Shown here in pieces: positions 10,036 through 17,748 of a DNA stretch of 40,189 bases. Every line of letters starts with the position of its first letter. The first letter of the stretch is position 1. The stretch is from a virus. The DNA lies in IMG/VR virus record IMGVR_UViG_3300027985_000473, positions 1-40,189 of that record. One strand, given 5' to 3'. A model generated the notes under the pieces. It did not search any database, was not told the origin of the DNA, and saw only the letters and a list, made by a program, of their open reading frames with translations. A program made the translations under genes and the position numbers.

Positions 10036-10923
10036 TTACTCCTTGCAGTTGATCTTGAGGACTTTGCACTCCTCCATGCGGGTGGCGCCGATGTCCATCG
10101 AGCCGTACACCTGCACAGAGTAGTTCTTGTCACCACGCTCGCTGATGCGGGTGGTGACGTCCTCGTTGAGGCCCAGGAGCAGACCGGACTTGGCCCAGGC
10201 GAGGCACGAACGGGTCGTGCCGACCTTGGGCAGGCGCTCCAGACGGATGAACTTGAAGCCCATGAACTCGTCGACGTTGCCGGCGACGAGTGCCTTAACG
10301 GTGTTGTAGTCGGACGAGGTGACCTCAGTGGTGCCGAGCAGGTTTTCGATCTGCATGGAGGTGACCGCGATGAAGCGCTCTTCCTCGGGGTCGACCTCGG
10401 CCTGATCGAGCAGCCGCTTGGCGGTCTTCAGCTTGCCCATGGTCAGGCCGACGGCGGTGCCGGTGTCCGAACCGACGGAGCCGTCGTAGCCGATCAGGTT
10501 GGTGGCGGTCGGGAAGGCGACTTCGACGCTGCCGGACTTGCCGGTCCAAGCGCTGCCGAAGGCCGCCTCGATGATGACGTCGTCCATGGAGCGGTTGAAC
10601 GCGGCGACACAAGCCTGCACGTACGAAGACGTGGGGTCCTGCGTCAGACGCACCTTGTCGGGACGGTCGATCAGGTCGGACCAGACCCACGGCTCCGTGG
10701 TGACGCGCCGGCGAAGGTGCGGGGTGTCCATGCGCGGAGTATCCGCGTGACGGCTTGTGAGCCGCTGCGCGGCGACGGCGCCGATCGAGTCGAAGTAGTC
10801 GTACTCAGCGGTCATGGATTCAACACGAACGGCGCCGCGAAGCCGCGACTTCTTCTGCTGACAGATCAGACGCACGTTCGAGTTGTACGTCTGCCGCATT
10901 GCGGTGGTGATTTCGATGCTCAT
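10036..10923 (-). CDS. Major capsid protein
   Basis: 295 residues, resembling the phage capsid family that includes many podovirus and cyanophage coats (PF19821-like). It has the early QQKKSRLRGAVRVE region, then TEPWVWSDLIDRPDKVRLTQ, and a terminal SVQVYGSMDIGATRMEECKV motif. It follows the scaffold gene and precedes the tail tube genes. GC is clearly higher than in the surrounding genes, consistent with codon selection for massive expression. A strong GGAGAGG ribosome binding site precedes the ATG. Confidence 0.85.
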   Translation of the reverse strand: MSIEITTAMRQTYNSNVRLICQQKKSRLRGAVRVESMTAEYDYFDSIGAVAAQRLTSRHADTPRMDTPHLRRRVTTEPWVWSDLIDRPDKVRLTQDPTSSYVQACVAAFNRSMDDVIIEAAFGSAWTGKSGSVEVAFPTATNLIGYDGSVGSDTGTAVGLTMGKLKTAKRLLDQAEVDPEEERFIAVTSMQIENLLGTTEVTSSDYNTVKALVAGNVDEFMGFKFIRLERLPKVGTTRSCLAWAKSGLLLGLNEDVTTRISERGDKNYSVQVYGSMDIGATRMEECKVLKINCKE

Positions 10924-11013
10924 TTTCCTCTCCGGTTGAGGTAATACCGGTTGTTAGCGGGTTGTCCTTTCGGGCCCAGGTGGGCACATTGACGGGCTTT
11001 CGCTTGTCGTCAA
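10924..11013 (-). promoter_or_regulatory. Leader of the capsid gene with hairpins and a GGTAATACC palindrome
   Basis: This 90-bp gap is the largest in the head gene block. On the minus strand it holds TTGACG paired with CGTCAA around a 13-nt loop just after the scaffold stop. It then has CCGGT/ACCGG flanking a perfect GGTAATACC palindrome (10940-10948), and finally a strong Shine-Dalgarno. GGTANTACC-like sequences also sit in the spacers of the early promoters. No good -10 box was found, so a regulatory or mRNA-stability element is as likely as a promoter. Confidence 0.4.
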
Positions 11014-11844
11014 CTACCCCGGGTACGCCTGCTTCATCAGCTGCTGTACCCGCTCCACGATACGCTTGTGGTCAGGATGATCGGCGGTGAAATATGCCGG
11101 GCTATTCTGCAGCCCCGAAATTTCATCCAGAAGGTCCTTCTGCGACTTCACAGCGTTACCCTTCTTGTCGATGCCGATTTCCTCACCCATGGCCTCACCC
11201 ACAGTGATCATCATGTCGACGAACTGTGCGTTCCGGCCGAGACCAGAGGCGGCGATCGCTTCAACCAGGTCGTCATCACCGAAGTGAGCGATTGTCCGGT
11301 TGGCGATAGCCATCTTGACGTCGTAGGCCTGGCCATACTTGTTGCGCAGATTGGTGTCCGCCATGTTCAGGGCCATGGTCTTTTCACTTTCCACGCTTGC
11401 ATGGTCCTTGGCCTGCTTCGTCATGAACTCTGTAAACAGGCTGTTGGCCTGCTTGTCAGACAGACCGATCGAGTGGGCCACATTCTTGAACCACTCAGTG
11501 TCGCGCCCGATGGCTTCCTTGATGGGAGCCGGGAATTCGTAGCCAGTGAACTCGGCGATCTTGTAGCCGTCAGGGGACTTGGGTGCGCCAAGACGCTGGT
11601 ACAGCATGGCGTACTCTTCGTCCGTCTTCGGCATGGGAATCTTATCCCGGCCGATGAGCTGTTCGGCGTTGATGTAGCCCTTAGCAAGAGCGTTGATGTC
11701 CGTGAACTTGGACAGGACTTCATTGCTCTTGAGGTCTTCAGCCAGGCCATCGCGCCACGACGCAGAAGCCGAGGGAGGTGTACCTCCGCCGCTCTGTTCA
11801 CCGCCGCCGGACCCTTCGGTGGGTTGCCCGTTGTCATCAGCCAT
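11014..11844 (-). CDS. Scaffolding protein
   Basis: 276 residues, acidic and helical, with a disordered Gly/Glu/Gln-rich N-terminus (ADDNGQPTEGSGGGEQSGGG) and the region EYAMLYQRLGAPKSPDGYKI, which is common in scaffold proteins of T7-like and related phages. It is directly upstream of the capsid gene. The ATG at 11844 is chosen because AAGGAG precedes it by 7 bases. It lies 8 bases inside the end of the preceding small gene. The ORF start at 11862 has no such site. Confidence 0.8.
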   Translation of the reverse strand: MADDNGQPTEGSGGGEQSGGGTPPSASASWRDGLAEDLKSNEVLSKFTDINALAKGYINAEQLIGRDKIPMPKTDEEYAMLYQRLGAPKSPDGYKIAEFTGYEFPAPIKEAIGRDTEWFKNVAHSIGLSDKQANSLFTEFMTKQAKDHASVESEKTMALNMADTNLRNKYGQAYDVKMAIANRTIAHFGDDDLVEAIAASGLGRNAQFVDMMITVGEAMGEEIGIDKKGNAVKSQKDLLDEISGLQNSPAYFTADHPDHKRIVERVQQLMKQAYPG

Positions 11845-12076
11845 TGTTCTCTCCTTCAACATTAAAAGGTTCCTGGCAAATTGCCATTATCCTGAGGAGG
11901 ACGTTACGTTCTCCTTCACGCCTTGCAAGCTCCAACGGGTCATGCGGCCCGGGAGTTTCAACAAACGTTGAACTATGCATGTGGTGTGCCTTACACATGT
12001 CACCCCACATCAACTTTCCGTCCTCAGTAGAGAAGACGTGCTTGTAAGCTTCTTTTACTCGGTCTTTGCTAGACAT
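11837..12076 (-). CDS. Small head-region protein (Bbp19-like)
   Basis: 79 residues with the pattern AYKHVFSTEDGKLMWGDM....ARREGERNVLLRIM, as in the Bbp19-like family of small phage proteins between portal and scaffold genes. It overlaps the portal stop and the scaffold start, so it is translationally embedded in the head operon. The biochemical role is not known; a virion or head-assembly function is implied by position. Confidence 0.6.
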   Translation of the reverse strand: MSSKDRVKEAYKHVFSTEDGKLMWGDMCKAHHMHSSTFVETPGPHDPLELARREGERNVLLRIMAICQEPFNVEGENNG

Positions 12077-13679
12077 TCAGCTCTCCGAGTGTTTTAGCTC
12101 CGTCAGCCATGGCAGCAAGACCTATGCCGCCATCTTTAGCCATGGCGGCCATTTCTTTCATCTGCTGTTGCTGGACACGTTGCTGCCTAAGGGTTTCAAC
12201 TTCCTTAGGCGTATTGTAGAACTCGGGGTCAAGGCTAAACATCTTACCGACTTTACGTGTGATATTGTCGGTATTGAAGTTGTCCATTGCGTCGGGACGC
12301 ATCGCAATATACGGCGATATAACCTGCCAAGTACGTAGAAGGCTATTGGCCTCCACCTGCTCTTGTGCTCGGGCAATCGGCGACGTATACACGATCTTCA
12401 ACTTAAACCCACGCTGCAGCATGTGAGGCGGAGGAGGTGGCAACTTACCAGCTCTGTACAGGAGTCCGAAAACACGCTGAAGCATGGGGCCGAGCAACTC
12501 AGTCTGCGTACGACCGACTACCGGGCCCATAAGGCGCATCTTTTCTTCGGTACGTTGGATGACCTCTGTAGCGGTCATTTCGGGTCCTTCGTTGAGTTGC
12601 AACTGGTCAACGAAGAAAATCTCACGTACACGCGCACGCACGTCCTGAACCAGGTCGAACCCAAGGTCGGGACGGCCGCCCGTCACAAGAGGCGATATGC
12701 GATCGTCTTTGTCCGTACCCGGACGGAAGTAGTTGACTCCGCCAGGGACTGTACGAATGGGATTCACGAACCCCTGGTCAGGTGCCATGAGCGGCGGGTC
12801 AACAATCTTCTGGGCTCCGCGAAGGATGGTCTTCATCATCTCCTGGAGCATCTGAAGGTCAGGAAGTGCATTCGACCCTGGACCACGACCGTAAGATTCC
12901 CAAGACATCTTGTAGAACCGAGCAGCCATGTGGGGCATTTCATGGTAGCCGCGACGGAGCATCAGGTGTTTGTGCTCAACGTCAATGTGCTCAGACGTAA
13001 AAGTCATGCCCATGAAGTGTTTGGGTGCTGGCTTGATGACATGCAGCACGCTGAACTTCGTGTCTCTCTTGCCCTCGCTATACAGCTTCCTGACTTCTTC
13101 GGCGCACTTGTCAAAACCATAATAGTCAACGAGCTGCTCAACAGTACGCTCATAGTTCCTGAACAGCGTTGTAATACGGCCTTCGTTATCCTCCACGAAA
13201 TAGCATTCATGCAGCGGCAGGGTCTGGAACAGAAGACCCGAAAGATCGCGGCGCTCGGTGACGTACATGCATGCACTTCCGAACCCACAGTACTCCAGGT
13301 AAAATTCGTGCAAAGCGGCTGTAAAGCCTGTTGCCGGTTTCTGAATTTCCTGCGTAGCGATCTGCGAACACTCTTTCAACCACACAGCCATGTCCCGGTC
13401 ATCCATCTGTCTCGGGTTGACAGTCTGGAATTCGGCCCATGGGGCAGTAGGGTTCGTGAGCAGAGAAAAGAATCCAGACGCGAGAAGTTCACATGCATGA
13501 ACTCCTGTCGCATCATACAGGTTTTGGCCTACCTTATTGCCCTGCGTTTGCGGAGTCAGAGCAAAGGCAATCTGCGCCGGCAGAACGACTTTCGCAATCT
13601 GGTCCCACAGGGCCTCGAATGACGAACGGTCGGTCTTAAGAGTAGCCAACCGCTCTATAAGACCTTTTACATCTGTCAT
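12069..13679 (-). CDS. Portal (head-tail connector) protein
   Basis: 536 residues, matching the T7 gp8-like connector family in size and motifs. These are an N-terminal LIERLATLKTDRSSFEALWDQ helix, ASGFFSLLTNPTAPWAEF, the PGVNYFRPG-type crown/wing region, and a Gln-rich C-terminal helix (RQQRVQQQQMKEMAAMA). Twelve copies form the DNA channel on which terminase docks. It lies downstream of terL and a 76-residue gene, whose stop it overlaps by 4 bases. Confidence 0.88.
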   Translation of the reverse strand: MTDVKGLIERLATLKTDRSSFEALWDQIAKVVLPAQIAFALTPQTQGNKVGQNLYDATGVHACELLASGFFSLLTNPTAPWAEFQTVNPRQMDDRDMAVWLKECSQIATQEIQKPATGFTAALHEFYLEYCGFGSACMYVTERRDLSGLLFQTLPLHECYFVEDNEGRITTLFRNYERTVEQLVDYYGFDKCAEEVRKLYSEGKRDTKFSVLHVIKPAPKHFMGMTFTSEHIDVEHKHLMLRRGYHEMPHMAARFYKMSWESYGRGPGSNALPDLQMLQEMMKTILRGAQKIVDPPLMAPDQGFVNPIRTVPGGVNYFRPGTDKDDRISPLVTGGRPDLGFDLVQDVRARVREIFFVDQLQLNEGPEMTATEVIQRTEEKMRLMGPVVGRTQTELLGPMLQRVFGLLYRAGKLPPPPPHMLQRGFKLKIVYTSPIARAQEQVEANSLLRTWQVISPYIAMRPDAMDNFNTDNITRKVGKMFSLDPEFYNTPKEVETLRQQRVQQQQMKEMAAMAKDGGIGLAAMADGAKTLGELNV

Positions 13680-13906
13680 TGTGCGGACCCGAGAAGAGAC
13701 TTACGGGTTTTGAACTTGTCGTCGCCCTGGCCGCCGGTAAGCAGAGTGTTAGCGCGCCCCGCCATCTGCTTTTCATACGCCGCCTGCTGATCAGCTTTCT
13801 GCTTATTTGCTTTTGCTTCAGCGGCCGCTGTTGCCTTCCGCTGCTCTTCGAGAGCTCTCTCGTAGGCTGAATTGTCAGGCTTGGGTGAACTGAAAAAACC
13901 GCCCAT
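13676..13906 (-). CDS. Small Ala/Lys/Gln-rich protein between terminase and portal
   Basis: 76 residues. A Gly/Phe-rich start (MGGFFSSPKP) leads into a single charged helix of Ala, Lys, Gln and Glu (residues 12-50), then a short tail. Small proteins of this form often sit between terL and the portal in podoviruses of this type. Stop and start overlap both neighbours (1 and 4 bases). Function unknown; a minor virion or assembly protein is the likeliest reading. Confidence 0.6.
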   Translation of the reverse strand: MGGFFSSPKPDNSAYERALEEQRKATAAAEAKANKQKADQQAAYEKQMAGRANTLLTGGQGDDKFKTRKSLLGSAQ

Positions 13907-15291
13907 TAGTGCACTCCGTATAGAAGAGGGTTGTAATCCTCTATGACCTCAACCAGCTGCCTATTACGAGGGGCTCCCGCCCTCTCGTGGGGTGAACGCC
14001 TAAGCGGGTCATAGTTTGTTCCGATGGCAACAGGCACACGTTTCACGAAGTCAGAAGGTGCCTGCCTTGTGGTAGCGAGCGTCCTAAACGCATCTGCGAA
14101 GTGACTTGTCCAGTCATGGATAGGCGCGCCATACGCACGCTTACGGTCATCCCAGGCTGCACGGTAGCCCTTCAAGGCTTCGATACCCTTTGCACACCTG
14201 GAAGCGTCGAACCGGCACTTATGAAGAAGAAGACGACAGGAGTTAATCCCCTCTTCGATAGGCGCCCGGGGTGCGATGCGTTGGCGATGCCTGCCCATGT
14301 TGGCTAGAGTTTGACGACGTGAGACGCCGGTTCCCGGCTCACGTTGCTTGCCATCGTGGGGGAGGCAGTCATCGCCGTAGACGTAAGGTTTCTGGTCCAA
14401 GACTTTCACGTAGTGGTCGAACCCAAAGCCTTGGTTATAGTACAGGTCAATAACGTTAACCCATTCACCGACGTTCTGGTACATCCAGATGACCATTGTG
14501 TCATCGATACCAATGTCCCACGCGGTATGGACAGGGAAAGCCGGGTCGTAGGGGAGATCGCGAATCTGGCCGTTCTTCTCAATGATCGACATCTGCTCGC
14601 CGTAGAACGAACCAACCAGTGCAGCGTCCCATGAGCAGTAGAACTCCTGCATCGCCAAGGACGGCGGCATGCCAGACGCGATTTCCGCCTGCACTTCATC
14701 GTCGGTCATGACGTTGGTATCCTTAATGGTCAAGACCTCAGAATACCAACCGCGTTCTGTCTTGGACGCCTTGTACATGTCGTACATGTGGTTCTTACCA
14801 CGAGGCGTACCGTTGAAGAGCGCCCAGCCCTTGTTTTCAAGTAAGATTGGACGCAGGTAGTCCCACGCTGCGATCTTATGCAGGGAGAACTCAGAGAACA
14901 AAACACCGACCGGGTTGGTACCCACGATCGAGTCAATGTTATCCGAGCCGAGGAACCTGATGAATGAGCCGTTCTGGAGTTCCAGAGTCATCTTCTGGTT
15001 ATCCTTGCGAACGATAAGCTCGCGAGGAATGTGGTCGATGAATCTGAAGCCGTCTTTGTCCATGCCTTCCCACAAGATTGCTCTTGCTTGGGTGTAGTAT
15101 GGCAGGATATAGAAATACGTTCCTACACGCTTAATGGACTCGCGCGCAGTAATGTTGATGAATACTTTGTCTTTGCCGGCGCGTCTGTGCCAGACGAACA
15201 GTCCCCTGTTAAACCCGTCGGGCAGGCAGTTGTACATATTGTACTGATACTGCCTGAACTTCATGTTAAAGGGGATTGATATCGTGGACAT
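13906..15291 (-). CDS. terL: Terminase large subunit
   Basis: 461 residues. The ATPase half has a Walker A of the terminase type (FVWHRRAGKDKVF, about residues 32-44), a Walker B-like strand ending in Glu (VGVLFSEFS) and a coupling motif with LFNGTPRGKN. The nuclease half shows the metal-binding Asp in AWDIGIDDTMV and the late HFADAFRTL Asp. It cuts and pumps concatemeric DNA into the prohead through the portal. It directly follows the small subunit with a 1-base overlap. Confidence 0.9.
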   Translation of the reverse strand: MSTISIPFNMKFRQYQYNMYNCLPDGFNRGLFVWHRRAGKDKVFINITARESIKRVGTYFYILPYYTQARAILWEGMDKDGFRFIDHIPRELIVRKDNQKMTLELQNGSFIRFLGSDNIDSIVGTNPVGVLFSEFSLHKIAAWDYLRPILLENKGWALFNGTPRGKNHMYDMYKASKTERGWYSEVLTIKDTNVMTDDEVQAEIASGMPPSLAMQEFYCSWDAALVGSFYGEQMSIIEKNGQIRDLPYDPAFPVHTAWDIGIDDTMVIWMYQNVGEWVNVIDLYYNQGFGFDHYVKVLDQKPYVYGDDCLPHDGKQREPGTGVSRRQTLANMGRHRQRIAPRAPIEEGINSCRLLLHKCRFDASRCAKGIEALKGYRAAWDDRKRAYGAPIHDWTSHFADAFRTLATTRQAPSDFVKRVPVAIGTNYDPLRRSPHERAGAPRNRQLVEVIEDYNPLLYGVH

Positions 15292-15719
15292 TACGCTTCC
15301 AGCCTATTCATGATCTGGACGACGATGCCCCCACCTTTTCCGGCAGACTCATCGATCTTCTGGGTGTACATGCCGCCAGTCAGAGCTTGGAAGGACTTTG
15401 AAATATCGGCGAGTGCCTTTGGGGCACCGGGGTCGTTTACGTCTATTTCGTTTGCGACCAGCAGTATCTTTTCAAGAATTGTTATTTCGGCTCTGGCGTA
15501 GTGTGGCAGAAGCGCGAGGCGCTTGGCCATGGAAAGCTTGGCTACTTCTTCGGCTGTTTCGACTTCGGGTTTAATGATGGCCGGAAGCACCCAGTTTCCG
15601 TCAGCCGCCGCCTTTTTAACGACAGTGACAGGAACTGAGAGCAACCCAGCGATCTTTGCCTCGTCGTACCCGAAAGATTCGTAGTACAGGCGGATAAGGG
15701 TAAGTTGGGACTCATCCAT
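15291..15719 (-). CDS. terS: Terminase small subunit (probable)
   Basis: 142 residues with an N-terminal helix-turn-helix-like segment (TLIRLYYESFGYDEAKIAGLLSVPVTVVKKAAADGNW) followed by helices. This is the usual build of a DNA-recognising small terminase. It is the first gene of the leftward late operon and overlaps terL by one base. No strong Shine-Dalgarno precedes the ATG. The assignment rests on position plus the HTH-like region. Confidence 0.7.
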   Translation of the reverse strand: MDESQLTLIRLYYESFGYDEAKIAGLLSVPVTVVKKAAADGNWVLPAIIKPEVETAEEVAKLSMAKRLALLPHYARAEITILEKILLVANEIDVNDPGAPKALADISKSFQALTGGMYTQKIDESAGKGGGIVVQIMNRLEA

Positions 15720-16112
15720 GAGGCCAGGCTAACAAATTTTCTTGGATTTGTAAACAAAAATAGTCTACATTTCACGTATACTTGGTGCATTAAATCAAGG
15801 GTAGGGTAATCCTAATTTACAAAGAAAGTATAATGCGTCAAAAGTATGCTTCTGCACCAGGTGAGAATGGGGCTATATATGATGATAGGGGACGAAGGGT
15901 TACCGTACTTTTGTAGAAGGGAAATTTTAAAAAGGGACTTTGTGTATACGGGTGACCCGACGAAGGATCGTCGCAAGGCAATTCCCCCCTCCGGGGGCCC
16001 TAAATGACATATAATCATTTCTTCGTGGGGAAAGCATACAGGAGCGTCACTCCGTAGTCTATACATTACATTCTTTGTGTACGTAATGCCGCACTGATAC
16101 ATTTGTGTTAAT
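15720..16112. promoter_or_regulatory. Non-coding control region upstream of the late operon
   Basis: About 390 bp without a convincing gene. On the minus strand two late-promoter candidates are visible, both weak. One is TTGACG (15841-15836) with TAAATT (15819-15814) at 16-bp spacing. The other is TTTTTGTTTACAA, ending at 15748, whose upstream part is identical to the early promoter at 23430 but whose -10 (TAGCCT) is poor. Other structures are the hairpin CGACGA-AGGA-TCGTCG near 15960-15975 and CCCCC-TCC-GGGGG near 15986-15998. The 96-codon minus ORF here has no family-like features. Confidence 0.4.
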
Positions 16113-16424
16113 CGTATAGGCCAGCCAATGTACTACACGAATGTTCTCTACTCCTAGCTCCGTCCTGTCATGCTTCCTGTACTGTCATGCTTCTGTACTG
16201 TCACACTTTTCGTGCTGTCACACCTTTTGTGCTGTCATACTTTCAGGTCGTCACACCTTCTGCGTAGGACCGCAGAAGCTGCGCCAACCAGAAAGTCCGC
16301 CATCCCAAAAGCTGCGCCATCCCAAAAAGATGCGCCATCCCAGAAGCCCGCCAGTCCAGGAAGCCCGCCAGGACGTCACGTCGTCGCGCCGAACATTCGT
16401 TTCGTACATTGGCTGGCCTATACG
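16113..16424. repeat. 312-bp imperfect palindrome made of two inverted arrays of ~17-bp repeats
   Basis: The ends, 16113-16146 and 16391-16424, are 34-base inverted repeats with 32 matches. Inside, 16161-16262 holds six 16-18-base units (type GTGCTGTCACACCTTTT). 16273-16373 holds six units (type AAAAGCTGCGCCATCCC) that are the diverged inverse of the first six in the same order. The apex is CTTCTGCG-TAGGAC-CGCAGAAG (16257-16278). Seven- and eight-base perfect pairs (for example 16161-16167 with 16369-16375, and 16072+100 i.e. 16172-16179 with 16357-16364) alternate with mismatched stretches of about 4-5 bases. It could be a structured RNA, a replication or packaging signal, or a small inverted-repeat element. 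Confidence 0.85.
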
Positions 16425-16458
16425 GGAGGGGCCGCACAAACTTTTTTCATTTACCCCC

Positions 16459-16487
16459 TTTACATTACCCCCAAAAAGCCTTATATC
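16459..16487 (+). promoter_or_regulatory. Sigma-70-like promoter of the first winged-helix gene
   Basis: TTTACA (16459-16464), 17-bp spacer, TATATC (16482-16487). It uses the same -35 and spacing as the other early promoters, and the spacer begins TTACCCCC. It lies just outside the large palindrome and 44 bp before the ATG at 16531. Confidence 0.65.
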
Positions 16488-16530
16488 TTAATCACCACAT
16501 CACATGAACCCCTAACAACAGGAGCACACC

Positions 16531-16863
16531 ATGACCACCAACCAGAACCCCATCTCCGAAGAACTCCAGAACATCATCAACAACCCTGACCAGATCTCCA
16601 CCTCCGAACTCGACTTGATCACCCTACTCGAAGAAGCAGTATCCTACATCAACTTCCTCATCAACCAGCGTCAGAATCCCGACGCCAGAAAGACCCAAGT
16701 CTTGAATCTCCTTCAGGCTGCCCCTCACACCATTCAGGAGCTCGCCGACAAGTTGAACACTTCTACGAAGAACATCTCTTCCCAACTCACCTACCTTCGC
16801 AAGGACGGCCATCCGATATGTACCAACCATATCGGCCAGAAGTTCCTCGCGAATATCGAATAA
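16531..16863 (+). CDS. Winged-helix DNA-binding regulator (paralogue 1)
   Basis: 110 residues. The C-terminal half (about residues 58-108) is a winged helix: QVLNLLQAAPHTIQELADKLN, then the recognition-helix stretch TSTKNISSQLTYLRKDG, then a wing. It is nearly identical in that part to the protein at 17367 and related to the one at 27880. The N-terminal half is acidic and helical, possibly a dimerisation arm (LITLLEEAVSYINFLINQRQN). It has its own promoter, an AGGAG site 6 bases before the ATG and a hairpin after the stop, so it is an independent transcription unit. Codons are strongly C-ending, suggesting high expression. Role inferred: a DNA-binding switch for phage transcription. Confidence 0.75.
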   Translation: MTTNQNPISEELQNIINNPDQISTSELDLITLLEEAVSYINFLINQRQNPDARKTQVLNLLQAAPHTIQELADKLNTSTKNISSQLTYLRKDGHPICTNHIGQKFLANIE

Positions 16864-16873
16864 CCAATAACGC

Positions 16874-16905
16874 AGCCTGGTTGGTCTATATAGGCCAACC
16901 AGGCT
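16874..16905 (+). terminator. Hairpin after the first winged-helix gene
   Basis: Perfect 11-bp stem AGCCTGGTTGG (16874-16884) with CCAACCAGGCT (16895-16905); the loop can pair further. The following bases (GTCAAATTT) are only weakly U-rich, so termination may be partial. The hairpin contains TATAGGCCAACCA, closely related to TATAGGCCAGCCA in both ends of the 312-bp palindrome, so it may be a recognition site rather than only a terminator. Confidence 0.55.
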
Positions 16906-17276
16906 GTCAAATTTCCGTCGCGCTCGCTTCGCTCGCGGAGAAGATGCGGTCCACCGTCGCCCTGAGAGGGACTCCGGTGATCTACTAGCTGGGGAAGTCC
17001 TCACTACGAACCGTCACAATTCCTGTAACAGGAATTGCGCCGATTCTCCGTTCGTCTTATCTACCAGAATACGACCGCAGTCGCCTTCGGCGTGCGGTCA
17101 TAAAGACACGTCCACCACCGCATGGAGAGACCATGCGCTGCCGGACCGGCCCAGCACAGCAAGACGGAGCATATCAGGCAATCTATATCCCAGCACAGCA
17201 AGACGGAACACATGATTGTGCGTCCATGTATAGCGTGCCGACCTGCCCATGAAGTTTTTTAAAAATTGGTGATATT
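16906..17276 (+). ncRNA. Hairpin-rich non-coding stretch, candidate structured RNA
   Basis: 371 bp with no gene. Possible helices: CGGAGAA (16936-16942) with TTCTCCG (17044-17050) enclosing CACCG/CGGTG near 16952-16979 and a perfect 9-bp hairpin CAATTCCTG-TAA-CAGGAATTG (17017-17037). These are followed by GACCGCA/TGCGGTC (17073-17099, with inner CGCC/GGCG) and CGCATGG-AGAGA-CCATGCG (17119-17137). It lies between a hairpin terminator and the next promoter, and no promoter of its own was found. Whether it is transcribed as an RNA is inference. Confidence 0.4.
17150..17207 (+). repeat. Two 19-bp direct repeats, CCCAGCACAGCAAGACGGA
   Basis: Exact copies at 17150-17168 and 17189-17207. A shortened relative (CAGCCCAGCAAGACGGA) is at 17854-17870. 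A near copy lies inside the second winged-helix gene around 17451-17470 (CCAGCACAGCAAGAAGGACG). The copies bracket the promoter and gene of winged-helix paralogue 2, which would suit operator or recombination sites. Confidence 0.75.
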
Positions 17277-17280
17277 TTCG

Positions 17281-17309
17281 TTTACAAGGTAATTCCCCCG
17301 TGTTATAAT
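17281..17309 (+). promoter_or_regulatory. Early promoter of winged-helix paralogue 2
   Basis: TTTACA (17281-17286), 17-bp spacer containing GGTAATTCCCCCGTG, TATAAT (17304-17309). It shares the -35, the spacing and the GGTANTNCC-like spacer element with the promoters at 18574, 23430 and 27812. The gene's ATG follows 57 bp later. Confidence 0.85.
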
Positions 17310-17366
17310 ATAGTCATTGAGAGTGCGAGTGGCACTCTTAAAACATCCACACCACAGGAGTGCATC

Positions 17367-17738
17367 ATGAACACGGAGACCACCAACACCCAGGCTGAGG
17401 AAATCCAGAACGAGCAGTTCGTGCCCATGACCATGGAAGAGATCAGCCAGCACAGCAAGAAGGACGTGCTGGAGGGCTACGAGAACCTGCTGCTCGAGTA
17501 CACCGAGCTCCTCTCGAAGTACGAGGAACTGCAGGCCAGGATGGGTCAGGGCAGCGAGCACCGGCGTGAACAGGTTCTGAGGCTGCTCCAGGAGGGGCCC
17601 GCGACGCTCCAGGAACTGGCTGACAAGCTCAACACGAGCACCAAGAACATTTCCAGCCAGCTCTCCTACCTCCGCAAGGACGGCCATCCGATCGGCACCG
17701 ACCATCTCGGCCGCAAGTTCATCGTCAAGGTGGACTAA
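17367..17738 (+). CDS. Winged-helix DNA-binding regulator (paralogue 2)
   Basis: 123 residues. The C-terminal winged helix (about residues 70-122) contains QVLRLLQEGPATLQELADKLN, TSTKNISSQLSYLRKDGHPI and a beta wing. It matches the 16531 protein almost residue for residue, while the N-terminal 65 residues differ and form acidic helices with a leucine-rich segment (LEGYENLLLEYTELLSKYEELQ) that could dimerise. It has its own strong promoter, an AGGAG site and a textbook terminator. GC and codon bias are high, like the capsid gene. A DNA-binding regulatory role is well supported; the target is inferred to be the shared promoter/operator set. Confidence 0.78.
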   Translation: MNTETTNTQAEEIQNEQFVPMTMEEISQHSKKDVLEGYENLLLEYTELLSKYEELQARMGQGSEHRREQVLRLLQEGPATLQELADKLNTSTKNISSQLSYLRKDGHPIGTDHLGRKFIVKVD

Positions 17739-17748
17739 ACAGCCTCAC

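Noticed and set aside
15726-15754. Strong late promoter TTTACA upstream of terS on the minus strand
   Set aside because: The -10 at 17-bp spacing is TAGCCT (poor), and transcription would start at the ATG; kept only as a weak candidate.
15812-16102. 96-codon minus-strand ORF upstream of terS
   Set aside because: Atypical composition, no clear ribosome binding site and no family-like pattern; treated as non-coding.
16113-16424. Diversity-generating retroelement template/variable repeat pair or CRISPR array
   Set aside because: No reverse transcriptase or cas genes; the arms are inverted and contiguous, differences are not adenine-specific, and the repeats are too short and lack spacers.
16141-16589. 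Overlapping plus-strand ORFs (up to 139 codons) across the palindrome
   Set aside because: Their residues follow the DNA repeats (repeated Cys-His and Pro-Ser), they lack ribosome binding sites, and they cross the promoter of the 16531 gene.
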